Part shown: positions 19,126-28,550 of the stretch, piece by piece
Layout of the letters: every line of letters begins with the position of its first letter
Position numbering within the stretch: position 1 is the stretch's first letter
Assembly: GCA_963575745.1 (NCBI GenBank)
Contig: CAUYUJ010021660.1
Location: 1-64,000, forward strand
Direction of reading: 5' to 3'
DNA from: Prorocentrum cordatum
Lineage: Eukaryota > Sar > Dinophyceae > Prorocentrales > Prorocentraceae
DNA: 64,000 nt
The notes under the pieces: model-generated
Database searches by the model: none
Told to the model about the DNA's origin: nothing
Seen by the model: only the letters and a program-made list of their open reading frames with translations
Translations under genes and position numbers: made by a program

Positions 19126-19813
19126 TTCGGGCGCAGGGTGGAGCTAGTTGACCGACCCGACCTTAAGAGACAATGTGACTTGGGGTCGGTTCTTTATATC
19201 TTTCTCTAAAATTTGAAAATTCGTTTCAGGAACAGGTATTTTTCCCACCTGTATCAGGTTATTTCGCGTCTGCCAGTTAAATTCCCAGGTCTGTAGCTGT
19301 AATATTACTATCAAAAGACTTGAGGGAACCGTCAGCCGTTTCGAGTCATCTTGAGACGCGTTGACAGTTTTCTGTACTTAACTCGAGATTTAGCACAGCT
19401 ACAGAGCTGACTCTTACAGAAACCGATTCAGAATCATCAGACGCGTTCGTCTGTCCCATCGAGATGTCTGAACTCGGTCTGCTGCTCGAGCTAGGCCCGC
19501 AAAACTATTTGTAATATGCAATCGTTTTGCCGAGTGTTTCCTTTAACTGAAGATTAGAAGAGCTACAGAGCTGGCGCGCATATAAACCGACTCAGTATCA
19601 CCCGGCGCGATTTTTCTCGCATCGAGAGGTCCGAACTCGGTCTGCAGCTAGGTCGACGAAGCGAAGATGCAAAATTTAAAAACATATTTCCGATATTTCT
19701 TCTTGACGCTTCAGAAAGCTTCTTTCGTGTGCTTCGAGCAGCGCCGCGCCAGAATAGAGCTCTACGAGGCTCCCGGCGGTTACCTGGTTGACGGTTTACC
19801 GCCGGATCCCAGT
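19126..19813 (+). mobile_element. Composite: truncated B start, type A-like monomers, tail
   Basis: 19126-19330 is a leader and partial B body. 19330-19700 has type A monomer sequence (GTCAGCCGTTTCGAGTCATC, CTGAACTCGGTCTGCTGC). It ends with a unique stretch (TTCTTGACGCTTCAGAAAGC) and a tail with TTTACCGCCGG then ATCCCAGT. Confidence 0.65.
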
Positions 19814-20213
19814 ATCTTGTAGAGCTCTTCGACATCGATGAGCTAGATAAATTCCGGCGCGGGCTGGAGCTAGTTGGCCGACCCGGCCCCGACGGACAAT
19901 GTGATGACCCGGGGTCGGTTCTTGGAAGATAGCCAGAGATTTTAAAATTCGTTTTCAAAATTTGATTTTTTATTCTATGCAGTGAATCATTGCGCTTTGA
20001 ATAGTGCAATCCTTAGGGCTCCAGCGTGATTGTATCGATCAAAAGACTGCGGGGAATCAGTATTGTGTACGACCGAAAACAAGATTTTTCTTTATTTTTC
20101 AAGCTGGTATTGAAAAGCTTTTTTCTGTTGTTATCTCGGATCTCATTGTCCATTCAGAGCTCTACGAGGGTCCCGGCCGTAGCCTGGTTCACGGTTAACC
20201 GCCGGGTCCCAGT
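19814..20213 (+). mobile_element. Type D element, complete with tail
   Basis: The best copy of body D: leader AGCTCTTCGACATCGATGAG, GGCCCCGACGGACAATGTGA, then ATTCTATGCAGTGAATCATT, GACTGCGGGGAATCAG and CTTTTTTCTGTTGTTATCTC. It ends in tail CCGGCCGTAGCCTGGTTCAC with AACCGCCGG and GTCCCAGT. Its presence shows that a third body uses the same tail. Confidence 0.8.
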
Positions 20214-20610
20214 TGCTCTCCGGGGTTACCTCGTAGAGCTCTCCGGCATTGATGAGCTCGAGCAATTCCGGCGCGGGGTGGAGCTAGTTGGTCGACCCGG
20301 CCAGAAAGGACAAAGTGGTAACTTCTGGGTAGTTTTGCTAATATTTGAAAGATATTTCACAATTTATTTAAGAAAGGAGATTTTTCGCACCTGTAGTGGG
20401 CTATGTCGCGTTCGCCAGTCAATTTTTCAGGTCTGTAGGTGCAGTATTGCTATGAAAACATTTCGCAGAACCTACGTTTAAAAACAGTAAAGTTGTTCCG
20501 CTTCTCGCTCCAAAAGCTTCCTTCATGTGTTCCTAGAAGCGCGGTGTGAGAAGAGAGCTCTAAGAGGGTTCCGGCGGTAACCTGGTTGACGGTTTGCAGC
20601 CGGTTCCCAA
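20214..20610 (+). mobile_element. Type B element
   Basis: Leader with GGTTACCTCGTAGAGCTC, B body (GAAAGATATTTCACAATTTA, GCACCTGTAGTGGGCTATGT), GAAGCGCGGTGTGAGAAGAG, then a degenerate tail CCGGCGGTAACCTGG with GACGGTTTGCAGCCGG and TTCCCAAT. Confidence 0.75.
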
Positions 20611-21094
20611 TTGGACGCTACCAAGTGCTGAGATTTGGGACATTCCACCTTTATCGATGAGCTAGAGAAATTCCGGCGCTGGGTGGAGCTAGTTGGCCGA
20701 CCCGGCCAGAAAGGACAAAGTTATAACTTTTGGGTGGTTTGCGAAACATTGAAGGATATCTGATAATTCATTTCGAGGAAGCAGATTCCTCGTACCTGTA
20801 TTGGGTTATGGCACCCGCCAGTAAAATTTCCAGGCGCATAGGTGCAGTATTACTATTCAAAGACTTGGAGCGACGTTGGATAACAACAGAAAGGCGTCTT
20901 TTCTCGAGTTCCTCAGGTCTTGCTCTAGACGCTTTCTTCATGCTTACCGAGATCGAACAAATTAAGAAATCAAGATTTTCGAAAAAATAAACTCGATTTT
21001 ATGACTCTACTCTGACTCTCAGCACTCATTCCAGTGTGAGGAGCTCTACGAGGTTCGCGGCGGTGACTAGGTCTACGGTTCACCGCCGGCGCCA
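20611..21094 (+). mobile_element. Type B element with diverged body
   Basis: Starts TGGACGCTACCAAGTG, then the B leader and body with GAAGGATATCTGATAATTC. Tail CGCGGCGGTGACTAGGTCTA with TTCACCGCCGG, ending CGCCATT. Confidence 0.75.
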
Positions 21095-22211
21095 TTCCGG
21101 GGCGCTGGAGAGCTAGTTGGCAAGAAAAATCTCGACGGACCTTTTGCTGACTTTTGGTCGTTTGAAAATTTTGTTCTCGAAATTCAACCATTCGCCAGAG
21201 CTCTAGTATCATTTCCCGCGATGTTCGATCTCATTTCCGCTCGTCATCTTGATCTCAGCTCGATCGGGTACATTTTACTGCCAAAAAGCGTCCAGGCGGG
21301 ATCGGCCGTTCCGAGTCATCTTGATATGCGCTTTCGGTATATTGGACTTAACTCGAGATACAGGACAGCTAAAGAGCTGGTAAGCACACCCTATCGATTC
21401 AAACTGATCAGGCGCGTTCCTCTGTTGCATCCAGAGGTCTAAACTCGGTCTGTTAGCCGAGCTAGGTCCGTAAACCTATTCGTATAATTCGAATTATCTT
21501 GACAGGCGCTTTCGGTTTTCTGTACTTAACTCGAGCTATAAGACAACTAAAGAGCTGATACTTACAGATCCTGATTCAAACTCATGAGTCGCGCTTGTGT
21601 GTTGAATCCAGAGCTCTGAACTCGGTCTGCTGCCCGATCTAGAATCGCGAAACTATTCGTATTGTTGGAGTCATCTTGAGAGGTCCTGGGGGCTACAGTG
21701 CTGGTGGTCACAGGAATCGATTTGAAGACATCAGGCGCGTCTGCCTGTCGAACCCAGAGCTTGGAACGGTCTGCTGCCCGAGCCAGGTCCGCGAAACTAT
21801 TCGTATTGTTCGAGTCATCCTGAGAGGTGCTGTTGGTTTTCTGCACTTAACTCGGGCTGTGGCGGGGGGCTGCAGGGCTGGTAATCACAGGAATCGATTC
21901 GGGGGCATCAGACGCGTCCGCCTGTCGCATTCACTACTCGAGCTAGGTCCGGAAAGCTATTCGTATTGTTCGAGTCATCTTGAGAGGTGCTGTCGATTTA
22001 CGCAGGTAACTCGAGCTGTAGGAGAGCTACAGAGCTCGTAGAGAAGACAATCCAGAAGCATCGGCGTTGGGCTGCTGTATCGAGAGGTCTGAAATCGCTT
22101 GAGCTGCTAAACTATTTGTTCTCTGCAATTTTTTCCGACATTATATTGTCAGGAAGCTCCGCGAGCCCCCCGGCGGTAAGAAAGGTTGACGGTTTACCGC
22201 CGGCGCCCAGT
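21095..22211 (+). mobile_element. Type A element, about five monomers
   Basis: Starts CCGGGGCGCTGGAGAGC; monomer markers near 21313, 21490, 21668, 21803 and 21970. Some monomers are shortened (21668 to 21803 is 135 bp). Tail stem 22170-22179/22194-22203. Confidence 0.85.
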
Positions 22212-22549
22212 TGGTCGACCCAAGCAGAACGGACAATGTGGCAACTTTTGGGTGGTTTTGCCAAGATTTGAAAGATATTTGACCATTTATTTTGAGAAAC
22301 CAGATTTTTCGCATTTGTAAACGACTATGAGGGCCCCTGCGTCTTAATATGAGCTCTGTGGGCGCACATATACTATCAAAACACTTGGGGGAACCAACTT
22401 CATTTTGACATGAAAAAAATGAATGTTCAAGTTTTTCGAGAAATGCCTCCAGAAGCTCTCTCTTTCGACTATCAGCACTCTGCCGCGTGGAAGGAGCTCT
22501 ACGAGGTTCCCGGCGGTGACCAGGTTGACGCCTCACCGCCGGCGCCAGT
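22212..22549 (+). mobile_element. Type B element, last of the left mosaic
   Basis: Starts TGGTCGACCCAAGCAGAACG and carries the B body with GAGGGCCCCTGCGTCTTAAT. Tail stem CCGGCGGTGA at 22510-22519 and TCACCGCCGG at 22533-22542, ending GCGCCAGT at 22549. The GC-rich coding-like region begins directly after. Confidence 0.85.
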
Positions 22550-24142
22550 CGTTAAACTGCTCGAGAGTGGCGAAGGGGGATGGGGGAGAGAGAAGGCAGA
22601 AAAGAGAGAAGAAACAGCAGAGAGGAAAAGAAAGAAGAAAACAGGAGGAGCAAAAAAAAGAGAAGAGACGCAAGCGAATGAAAGAGGACAAAGAGAACGG
22701 GGGGAAGGCAAAAGGAAGGGCGGCGGCGGCGACGACGAGAACGACGAACGCCCCGCGCCGCTGGCTCACTCAGCGCCCCGCCCTGCTCCCGGGAGCCCGC
22801 GCGCGCGCGTGGCCGGGGGCGCGCCGGGCGGGCCGCTTGGGCGGCCGCGCAGCGCCGGTCGGGGAGTCGCGCGCATGGGAATAGCGGGTGGATGAGTGTT
22901 TGCGCGCAGAGCACGACGTGGTCCATGAGGAGGTCGTGGATGATTCCACGTTCGAGGCGACGAAGCGCGAGCAGAAATGGGTCCGGAAAGCGCGCCGCGC
23001 GTCGTGCAGGCGGTCTCGGTGTGTGCGGCGGGAGGCGGAGTGGGCGCGGCGGACGGAGGCGGCAGCCGGGCGGAACAAGCAGCTTGCACACCGTGTGTTG
23101 CTCCCCGTCGTGCCCCGCCTCTTGCTGCGCGACGCGTCGCCAGAGCGGGTCTCGTCTGGCTCGTGCAGTCGACCCGAGTGAGCCGCCGGCGCGCGCGCCT
23201 CGCGCCGCCGCGGCTGCGCTCGACGCGTCGTCGTGGACCGTAGATGATGCGGCCCTGCGCGCTGCCTGCGTTCTCGTTGCTTTCGGCGTGTGCCCACCAC
23301 CGCCAGAGAGCAGAGTGGTGATGAGAAGGAAGATCGCGGTGGCGCGCTGGTGGCGGCACCGGGATGTGTTCGCGCGGGAGCTCCTGACGCGCCCGAGCTG
23401 GCCGATCGTGCAGCCGCGGTCGTTACTGCCAGGTCGTTTTACTGCGCGCTCTACGGGCTCTCGGCGCGGACGTGTGGCGGCCGCCGCGGCTGTGCGTGCC
23501 GTTTCTCGCCGGGCGTGGGCATTGGCGGGGCAAAGTGCCCGACCGCGCGAGTCCAAGGGCTTCGCCGGGGATCTGGCCGTCTGCGCTGCCTGCGCCATGA
23601 TCGCTCTCGGAGCGTGTCCGGGGCTCAGCGGGGCGACGCAGGACGGCGCCGTGCCCACGTCTGCGGGTGCGTTCGGTGCCGCGCGCCCACCGCGCCCACG
23701 GCCGCGCGGCGGACGCGGGCGGGGGAACCGCCGCGCGCGCGCCAGTTCTCCCGTCGAGTGGCGTGGGAAGTGCCTGCAGAGCGCAGTGGCAGATCTCGTG
23801 GGCGACGCCGCGAGGCATTTCGGTCGCGCGTGTAAGAACCACGAGGGCGCTTGCGGGTCGCTGTTGCAGCGCTGGAATCTGGAGGTCGTGGTCCAGCACT
23901 TGCGCTCCCGCTTCCTGCACTTGCGCGTGTTCTCTGCGGAATCTGCGGAAGCGTTCGAAGCGCAGGAAGGAAGGCGTGTGGCGTGGGCGGGGGACGCGGC
24001 GGGCTTCTGCGCTGGTGCTCTGCTGTGGCTCGACGGCGGCCACGTGTGCGCGGTGGAGGAGTGGGTGGGTTCCGGAGATGCAGAGTGGGGGGAGGCCGAG
24101 AGCGCGCCGCGTTTGTGCAGGTTTGTCTCAGCGGGCTGCTAA
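22550..24142 (+). pseudogene. Unrecognised Arg/Ala/Cys-rich protein family, copy 1 (broken)
   Basis: I do not recognise this family, but it is homologous at protein level to 47821-48600. Frame +1 (22888-23181) has EVVDDSTFEATKREQ, then RKARRASCRRSRCVRR. Frame +2 (about 23160-23365) has DDAALRAACVLVAFGVCP followed by a WWRHRD motif. Frame +1 again (about 23390-23570) has FYCALYGL and RFSPGVGIGGAK. The other copy has the same blocks in the same order. Frame +2 stays open to 24142 with a second, weaker AAC motif (GDLAVCAACAMIALGACPG) and a tail (KCLQSAVADLVGDAARHFGR, NLEVVVQHLRSRFLHLRV) that reads like protein. The frame changes suggest a pseudogene, or exons with introns I cannot define. 22570-22740 is a purine-rich GAGAAG tract with no gene. 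Confidence 0.55.
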
Positions 24143-24273
24143 TGCGGCCCGCCGTGCGTAATTCAATGTCCGCGCTGGCCTGGATGTGTGTAAACACAAC
24201 TGACAGCTCGCCGTTTCGCGCTTGGCTAGAGTCCTTATCCTCCTCATCGTCCCCCCGCTGCCGTTCACTGGTG

Positions 24274-24314
24274 CGTCATCGCACCCGCCATCCGCGATGG
24301 CGGGGGCGATGACG
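24274..24314 (+). promoter_or_regulatory. 41-nt nested inverted repeat upstream of gene 24851-25612
   Basis: Outer arms CGTCATCGC and GCGATGACG enclose inner arms CCGCCATC and GATGGCGG around a CGC apex. The same 41-nt design lies at 26328-26368 with different but still complementary inner arms. Covariation suggests selection on structure or on a dyad site. Role unknown. Confidence 0.65.
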
Positions 24315-24530
24315 GGCGGCGCCGTGTCAACCGTCGTCCACCGCGCGCCCGCGCGGGGCGTGGGTCAATGCAAGTTGTCGCCCGTTGTCGCCAGCGCTTT
24401 TCTCGGCGATCAACAAACGCATCGATCGCACCACATATATTACAAGCGCATAGATTGCACCACATATAGATCGCCCGTTGGCGCGAAAAACAAGCGCATA
24501 TATTGCACCGCATATATTACATCACAAACT
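24315..24530 (+). promoter_or_regulatory. Shared upstream region of the two open genes
   Basis: After the hairpin come GCGCCCGCGCGGGGCGTG, a TGCAAGT word, CGCCCGTTGTCGCC and several AGCGCATA-ATTGCACCACATAT units (24415-24525). Matching words in the same order follow the hairpin at 26369-26590. Conserved upstream sequence over unrelated coding regions suggests promoter/5' flank duplication (inference). Confidence 0.45.
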
Positions 24531-24534
24531 AGCA

Positions 24535-24775
24535 CATTGCCCACGCTGTTTGGGGTCAATGCTGTACTGGTTGGGGGTGTGCGCACTGTTTGGAGTCCAC
24601 GCTGGAACCACGCTGGGTGGTGCCCGCGCTATTTAGGGTCGAGGCACCGTTTGGGGTCCACACTGCCCAGGTGCCCACGAACTGTTTGGGGTCTACGCTG
24701 CTATCGCGCTGTTCGGGGCCCACGCTGCTTGGGGTCTACGCGCTGGTTGGGGTCCACGCTGGAACAGACATCGTT
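24535..24775 (+). repeat. Degenerate minisatellite (TTTGGGGTCCACGCTG)
   Basis: Eight or so imperfect units of GTTTGGGGTC(C/T)ACGCTG separated by 10-20 bp. Lies between the shared upstream region and the ATG of the 253-residue gene. No coding signal. Confidence 0.7.
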
Positions 24776-24850
24776 GAATAGCATTTTGGCTCAAGTCGCA
24801 CACCTTCGACGCCGCTCCCGACGCCGTGCCCACCGCTTTCACCCGACGCG

Positions 24851-25612
24851 ATGGCGAATGCGGGTCAATACTTCGCGGTGGTGCCATCGGACACGACTGG
24901 CCCCCTGAGCAAGTTCCAGATCTACTTCAAGGAGCTGGCCACTACAGGGCCAGTGTTGGCGCAGACTGGGACGAACACGTCGTGGCCGAACGGCGTCGAG
25001 GTGAAGAAGATCAAGGAGAGCATCCAGCAGAACTATTCGATCTACGCTGACAAAGACGAGATCTACAAGTACGAATCCTCTGCGGACTTCACTACGGCAA
25101 AGCACGAACTATGGGACGAGTACGTCGTACATGCTGGCACGAAGGGCATTATCGCCTCGAGCTCGAAGATGGCGACCGACCACCAACCTTCATCGCGGGG
25201 GGCATCCACTATGTCCTCTGGCGTGGACGTCGACCCTTTCCTGGCCTTCACCGTGAAGATTCAGGACACGGGCGAGTGCGAGCCCATCAAGGTTCCGAAT
25301 CCTGCGGTTGTGCACGACAGCGGTGGAGTGCGGGTTCTCCTCCTGAAGAAGTGCATAGTCTCGCAGCTGGCCTTGCCGAATGGGAAGAAGCTCACCAACG
25401 GGGTGCGCATCCACCGCAACAGCGCGGGATGCGCCAAGGGCCTGCCCTTGAGGGGCAACGACATCGTGTGGAAGAACTCTTGGTACTACGCAATCATCGA
25501 CACTGATGCTGAGCCCATGTTCGAGTACCCCGATCACGTCTCGCCCGACTCCTTGGATGGTGGCTGGAGGATGGCGGACGCCGAGGGCGATGATGTTGAC
25601 GGCCCACAGTAG
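24851..25612 (+). CDS. Hypothetical protein, 253 residues
   Basis: An uninterrupted frame from an ATG in GACGCGATGGCG (G at +4) to TAG at 25612. I do not recognise the family. The composition is balanced, unlike the GC-driven shadow frames around it: aromatic residues are spread (QIYFKEL, NYSIYADKDEIYKYE, ELWDEYVVHAGTKG, WKNSWYYAIIDTD). There is no signal peptide, membrane segment or zinc motif. The middle (DVDPFLAFTVKIQDTGECEP) and the following VRVLLLKKCIVSQLALPNGK suggest beta-rich folded domains; the C-terminus is acidic (DAEGDDVDGP). A sequence related to its upstream flank precedes the next gene at 26695, but the two proteins are not similar. Third positions are strongly G/C, which supports coding. 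It could be a single-exon gene or one long exon. Confidence 0.7.
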   Translation: MANAGQYFAVVPSDTTGPLSKFQIYFKELATTGPVLAQTGTNTSWPNGVEVKKIKESIQQNYSIYADKDEIYKYESSADFTTAKHELWDEYVVHAGTKGIIASSSKMATDHQPSSRGASTMSSGVDVDPFLAFTVKIQDTGECEPIKVPNPAVVHDSGGVRVLLLKKCIVSQLALPNGKKLTNGVRIHRNSAGCAKGLPLRGNDIVWKNSWYYAIIDTDAEPMFEYPDHVSPDSLDGGWRMADAEGDDVDGPQ

Positions 25613-25726
25613 CGGGGCCTACGGAGCCTGCGCTTTTCCCCCGCTGGACCAGCTTGACTAGCTAGGTTTTTTGCGCACCAGCCGATCGCTGGAGGCGCCG
25701 TCTGTTTTTCGTTGCCCTTTGGGGGT

Positions 25727-25727
<1 letters not shown>

Positions 25728-25812
<85 letters not shown>
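25728..25812. repeat. (GT)n microsatellite
   Basis: About 40 uninterrupted GT units, 115 bp after the stop of the 253-residue gene. Confidence 0.98.
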
Positions 25813-25869
25813 GGGTGGCACGTGCATCGCGCACGCAGTAACGTAACGTGGGAGGGCGGAGAAGCATCG

Positions 25870-26275
25870 GAGGAGGAGGAGGATCAGGATGAGGATGAGG
25901 ATGAGGATGAGGATGAGGATGAGGAGGAGGAGGAGGAGGAGGAGGAGGAGGAGGAGGAGGAGGAGGAGGAGGAGGAGGAGGAGGAGGAGGAGGAGGAGGA
26001 GAGAGACGAGGAGGAGGTGCAGGAGAAGGAGGAGGAGGGGGAGGGGGAGGAGGACGACGACGTCGACGTCGACGACGACGACGACGACGACGAGGATCTC
26101 TCGCAACCAATCGCCTCGCGCGCGGTTAACCCGTCGCCGCGCGCAGCGCGCTGGAGAAACCGCCCCCCCCCCTCCTCCTCCTCCTCCTCCTCCTCCTCCT
26201 CCTCCTCCTCCTCCTCCTCTTCCTCCTCTTCGCCGCCCTCCTCCTCCTCCTCCTCCTCCTCATCCCCCTCATCTT
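25870..26275. repeat. (GAG)n ... (CTC)n inverted triplet arrays
   Basis: GAT/GAG triplets at 25876-26060 on the plus strand and CTC triplets at 26165-26275. Purine and pyrimidine triplet arrays in inverted orientation can pair as a long hairpin or form triplex. A 100-bp spacer (GACGTC repeats, then CCAATCGCC) lies between. Poly-Glu/Ser/Pro frames here are artefacts. Confidence 0.95.
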
Positions 26276-26327
26276 GCCTCGTCCCCCTCCTCTGCGAGAG
26301 GGATCTCGTGGAGCCCATTATCTGAGG

Positions 26328-26368
26328 CGTCATCGCACCCGTCATCTGCGATGACGCGGGCGATGACG
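26328..26368 (+). promoter_or_regulatory. 41-nt nested inverted repeat upstream of gene 26695-27663
   Basis: Outer arms CGTCATCGC/GCGATGACG are identical to those at 24274-24314. Inner arms here are CGTCATC/GATGACG around a TGC apex. Length is the same (41 nt) and the inner substitutions are compensatory. Followed by GGGCGG and GCGCCCGCGCGGGGCG as in the other copy. Confidence 0.65.
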
Positions 26369-26694
26369 GGCGGTTCCGCCCCAGTCGGCATCCACATGCG
26401 CCCGCGCGGGGCGCGTGCTGATGCAAGTCGGAGCGGAGTCGCCCGTCGTCGCCGACGTCGCTTCGCAGATCACGGTTGCAATGACGTTAAGTGTAGCATG
26501 TGTCTCAACGAGTGACGCGGAGCGCGCAACGCAAACGCATCTAGATTGCAGCACGTATATTGCACCACGCAGTGTATAATTATATGCGAATGAACGCTGT
26601 TCGGGTTCCAATCTGGACGCACGAGAACAAACGTTCCAGAACTTGTCCAGGGCATTTCTGGATCAAATATCCTGCGCCGACGCCATGTCCGACG

Positions 26695-27663
26695 ATGGCG
26701 ACCGCGCCAGGCACGCCGCCATGCCCCCCTCCGCCAGGCACGCCGCCATGCCCCCCTCCGCCGTGCTCCGACGATGGCGAGCACCGCAGCCGGTCGCCGC
26801 GCAGGCGTGAGGGGGCCAGCGCGGAGCAGGCGAACAGCGCCGCGCGTCTCCCAGACAGCTCGATGCGGGCGGCGCTGGACGAAGCGACGAAGGCCTTGAC
26901 GCAGGCCATGCAGACCAGCGGGCAACTGACGGACGCAATTGTGCCAGCCCTGGTCACCAACAGAGAGCTGGCGAAGGCCCTTGTGACAGCCCTGATGAGC
27001 ACCCTGGTGACAAGCAAGAGCGACCTGTTCAAGACCGTGCGCGAGCTGACGGCCCGAGTCGAGACGCTCGAGGGGAAAGTCAAATTGCTCGAGGCCCACA
27101 GCCCGAAGGACGACGAGGGCGGTGACGCGGGCTCCAAGGGCGGCAAGGACGGCGGCGCGCCGAATCACGACAGCTCCAAAGCGGGCGACGACTCCAAGGG
27201 CGGCGGGGGCGACGGCGCGCCGAATGACGACAGCTCCAAGACGGGCGACAACTCCAAGGGGGGCGACGACTCGAAGGGCAACGGCGCCGACAGCCTCATG
27301 CCATACGATGGTCCCAGGCAGCACGTCATCCACTACGATGGTGGGTTCAGCGACTTGGACGTCCTCCTCCAGGTGGCCCTGCAGTTAAAGAACGGCCCCT
27401 ATGACGAGCTGGGCGACTACGGCTTGGGCGGCAAGGGCGACTACAGCTCGGACAGCACGGGCGGCTCGGACGAGGGCGAGGTCAAGTGGGAGTACGCCAG
27501 CGACGAGGAGCTCATCAGCGACATCTTCGAGCGCGTGGCGAAGAAGGATAAGGGGGCGCTGAAGACTACCTGGGCGACGTGCTCGCATTGCGGGCTCAAC
27601 CAGGTCGTTGGCTCGCGCGGCGGCGACTGTGTCATGTGCAACTGGCCCGTGCTCTACAACTGA
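26695..27663 (+). CDS. Hypothetical protein, coiled-coil with C-terminal zinc ribbon, 322 residues
   Basis: The frame is open from 26560. I prefer the ATG at 26695 because the codons before it lie in the conserved upstream region. N-terminus: two PGTPPCPPP repeats, then an RSRSPRRR basic stretch. Residues about 50-140 form a helical, heptad-like segment (LDEATKALTQAMQTSGQLTD, RELTARVETLEGKVKLLEA), probably a coiled coil. Residues about 140-200 are hydrophilic tandem repeats (GAPNDDSSKTGDNSKGG type). The C-terminus has CSHC and, 13 residues later, CVMC, a likely structural zinc ribbon, ending at a TGA at 27663. The SR-like and zinc-ribbon features suggest an RNA- or protein-binding role; that is inference. 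No known family recognised. It shares an upstream region with the 253-residue gene, not sequence. Confidence 0.65.
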   Translation: MATAPGTPPCPPPPGTPPCPPPPCSDDGEHRSRSPRRREGASAEQANSAARLPDSSMRAALDEATKALTQAMQTSGQLTDAIVPALVTNRELAKALVTALMSTLVTSKSDLFKTVRELTARVETLEGKVKLLEAHSPKDDEGGDAGSKGGKDGGAPNHDSSKAGDDSKGGGGDGAPNDDSSKTGDNSKGGDDSKGNGADSLMPYDGPRQHVIHYDGGFSDLDVLLQVALQLKNGPYDELGDYGLGGKGDYSSDSTGGSDEGEVKWEYASDEELISDIFERVAKKDKGALKTTWATCSHCGLNQVVGSRGGDCVMCNWPVLYN

Positions 27664-28011
27664 GCGCCTGCGCCCGCTAGCGCCGACGCCAGCAAAGGCT
27701 GAGCGCGTGCGCCGGCACCAGCGCCGACGCGCGGCTGGCGCCATCACCGACGCCAGAAAACCTTAGGACGATGAGGAGGGAGGGGGGCTCCTAGGAGGAG
27801 GGAGGGAGGGAACCTCGAGAGACCCTGCTAGGGCCTTCGACGGGCTGTCTTAGAACCTTAAGATTGGGGCAATATTGGTGTGGGCCGTCTTGGAACCGTC
27901 TTGGAACCGTATTGGGGCCGTCTTGGACCCGTATTGAACCCGAATTGCCCCCCATCCTTTGCGCGTGTGCACATATATGTATATTCATATATGTTTATAT
28001 ATGTATGTATG

Positions 28012-28044
<33 letters not shown>

Positions 28045-28550
28045 GCGTGTGCACATCGTATAATTGTTTTTGCATGCGATTTTATATAAGAAGAAAACTA
28101 ACGGTGACCGTGCACACGTCGCGAACCATGTATAGATTTTGCTCGCCTTCACTGGGCAGTGAGAGTTAGGATCGTAACCCAAAGCCGTGGAACTGTGCGC
28201 CCGCCCGCGTAGTAAAACATAAACAATGCATGGCGTTGCGTCGCACCGCATAGCATAGCACACTTATCATAACCAACAACGCATAGCATAGCATCGCAGC
28301 CTAGCATACGGTTATCAATTTCTTTTTTTTTCCTCGTCGTCTTCCTCCTCTTCCCTCTTCCTCCTCCTCATTCCTCCTCTTCCTCCTTCCCTCTTCCTCC
28401 TCCTCCTCTTCTCTCTTCCTCCTGCTTTTTTCACGCTGTCTATGTTTCAAGTTGGATCGATGTTTAAAACGCGGTTTAAACATAACCTATTTTTGTTTGT
28501 AAGATTTTTTCAAGAAACAATAGATCCTGATCGACACTTACATGCAGGAT
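27664..28550. other. Intergenic with short repeats, no gene seen
   Basis: 27664-27830 GC-rich, with GCGCCTGCGC-type words. 27885-27955 is a short minisatellite (GTCTTGGAACC units). 27970-28055 is TATG/TA repeat. 28200-28310 has GCATAGCATAGCA repeats. 28320-28430 is a CTTCCTCCTC pyrimidine tract. No supported coding frame. Confidence 0.7.

Noticed and set aside
1466-22549. Integron-like cassette array (about 57-bp palindromic sites between cassettes)
   Set aside because: The layout is superficially similar to attC sites. But there is no integrase, no GTTRRRY core, the segments hold no cassette genes, and the context is eukaryotic LINE-rich DNA.
1466-22549. CRISPR array
   Set aside because: Repeats are about 57 bp, spaced hundreds to more than a thousand bases apart, and the intervals are themselves repeats. 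No cas genes.
22552-23658. 368-codon minus-strand frame
   Set aside because: Antisense shadow of the GC-rich family copy 1; the plus-strand frames have matching motif blocks elsewhere, this one does not.
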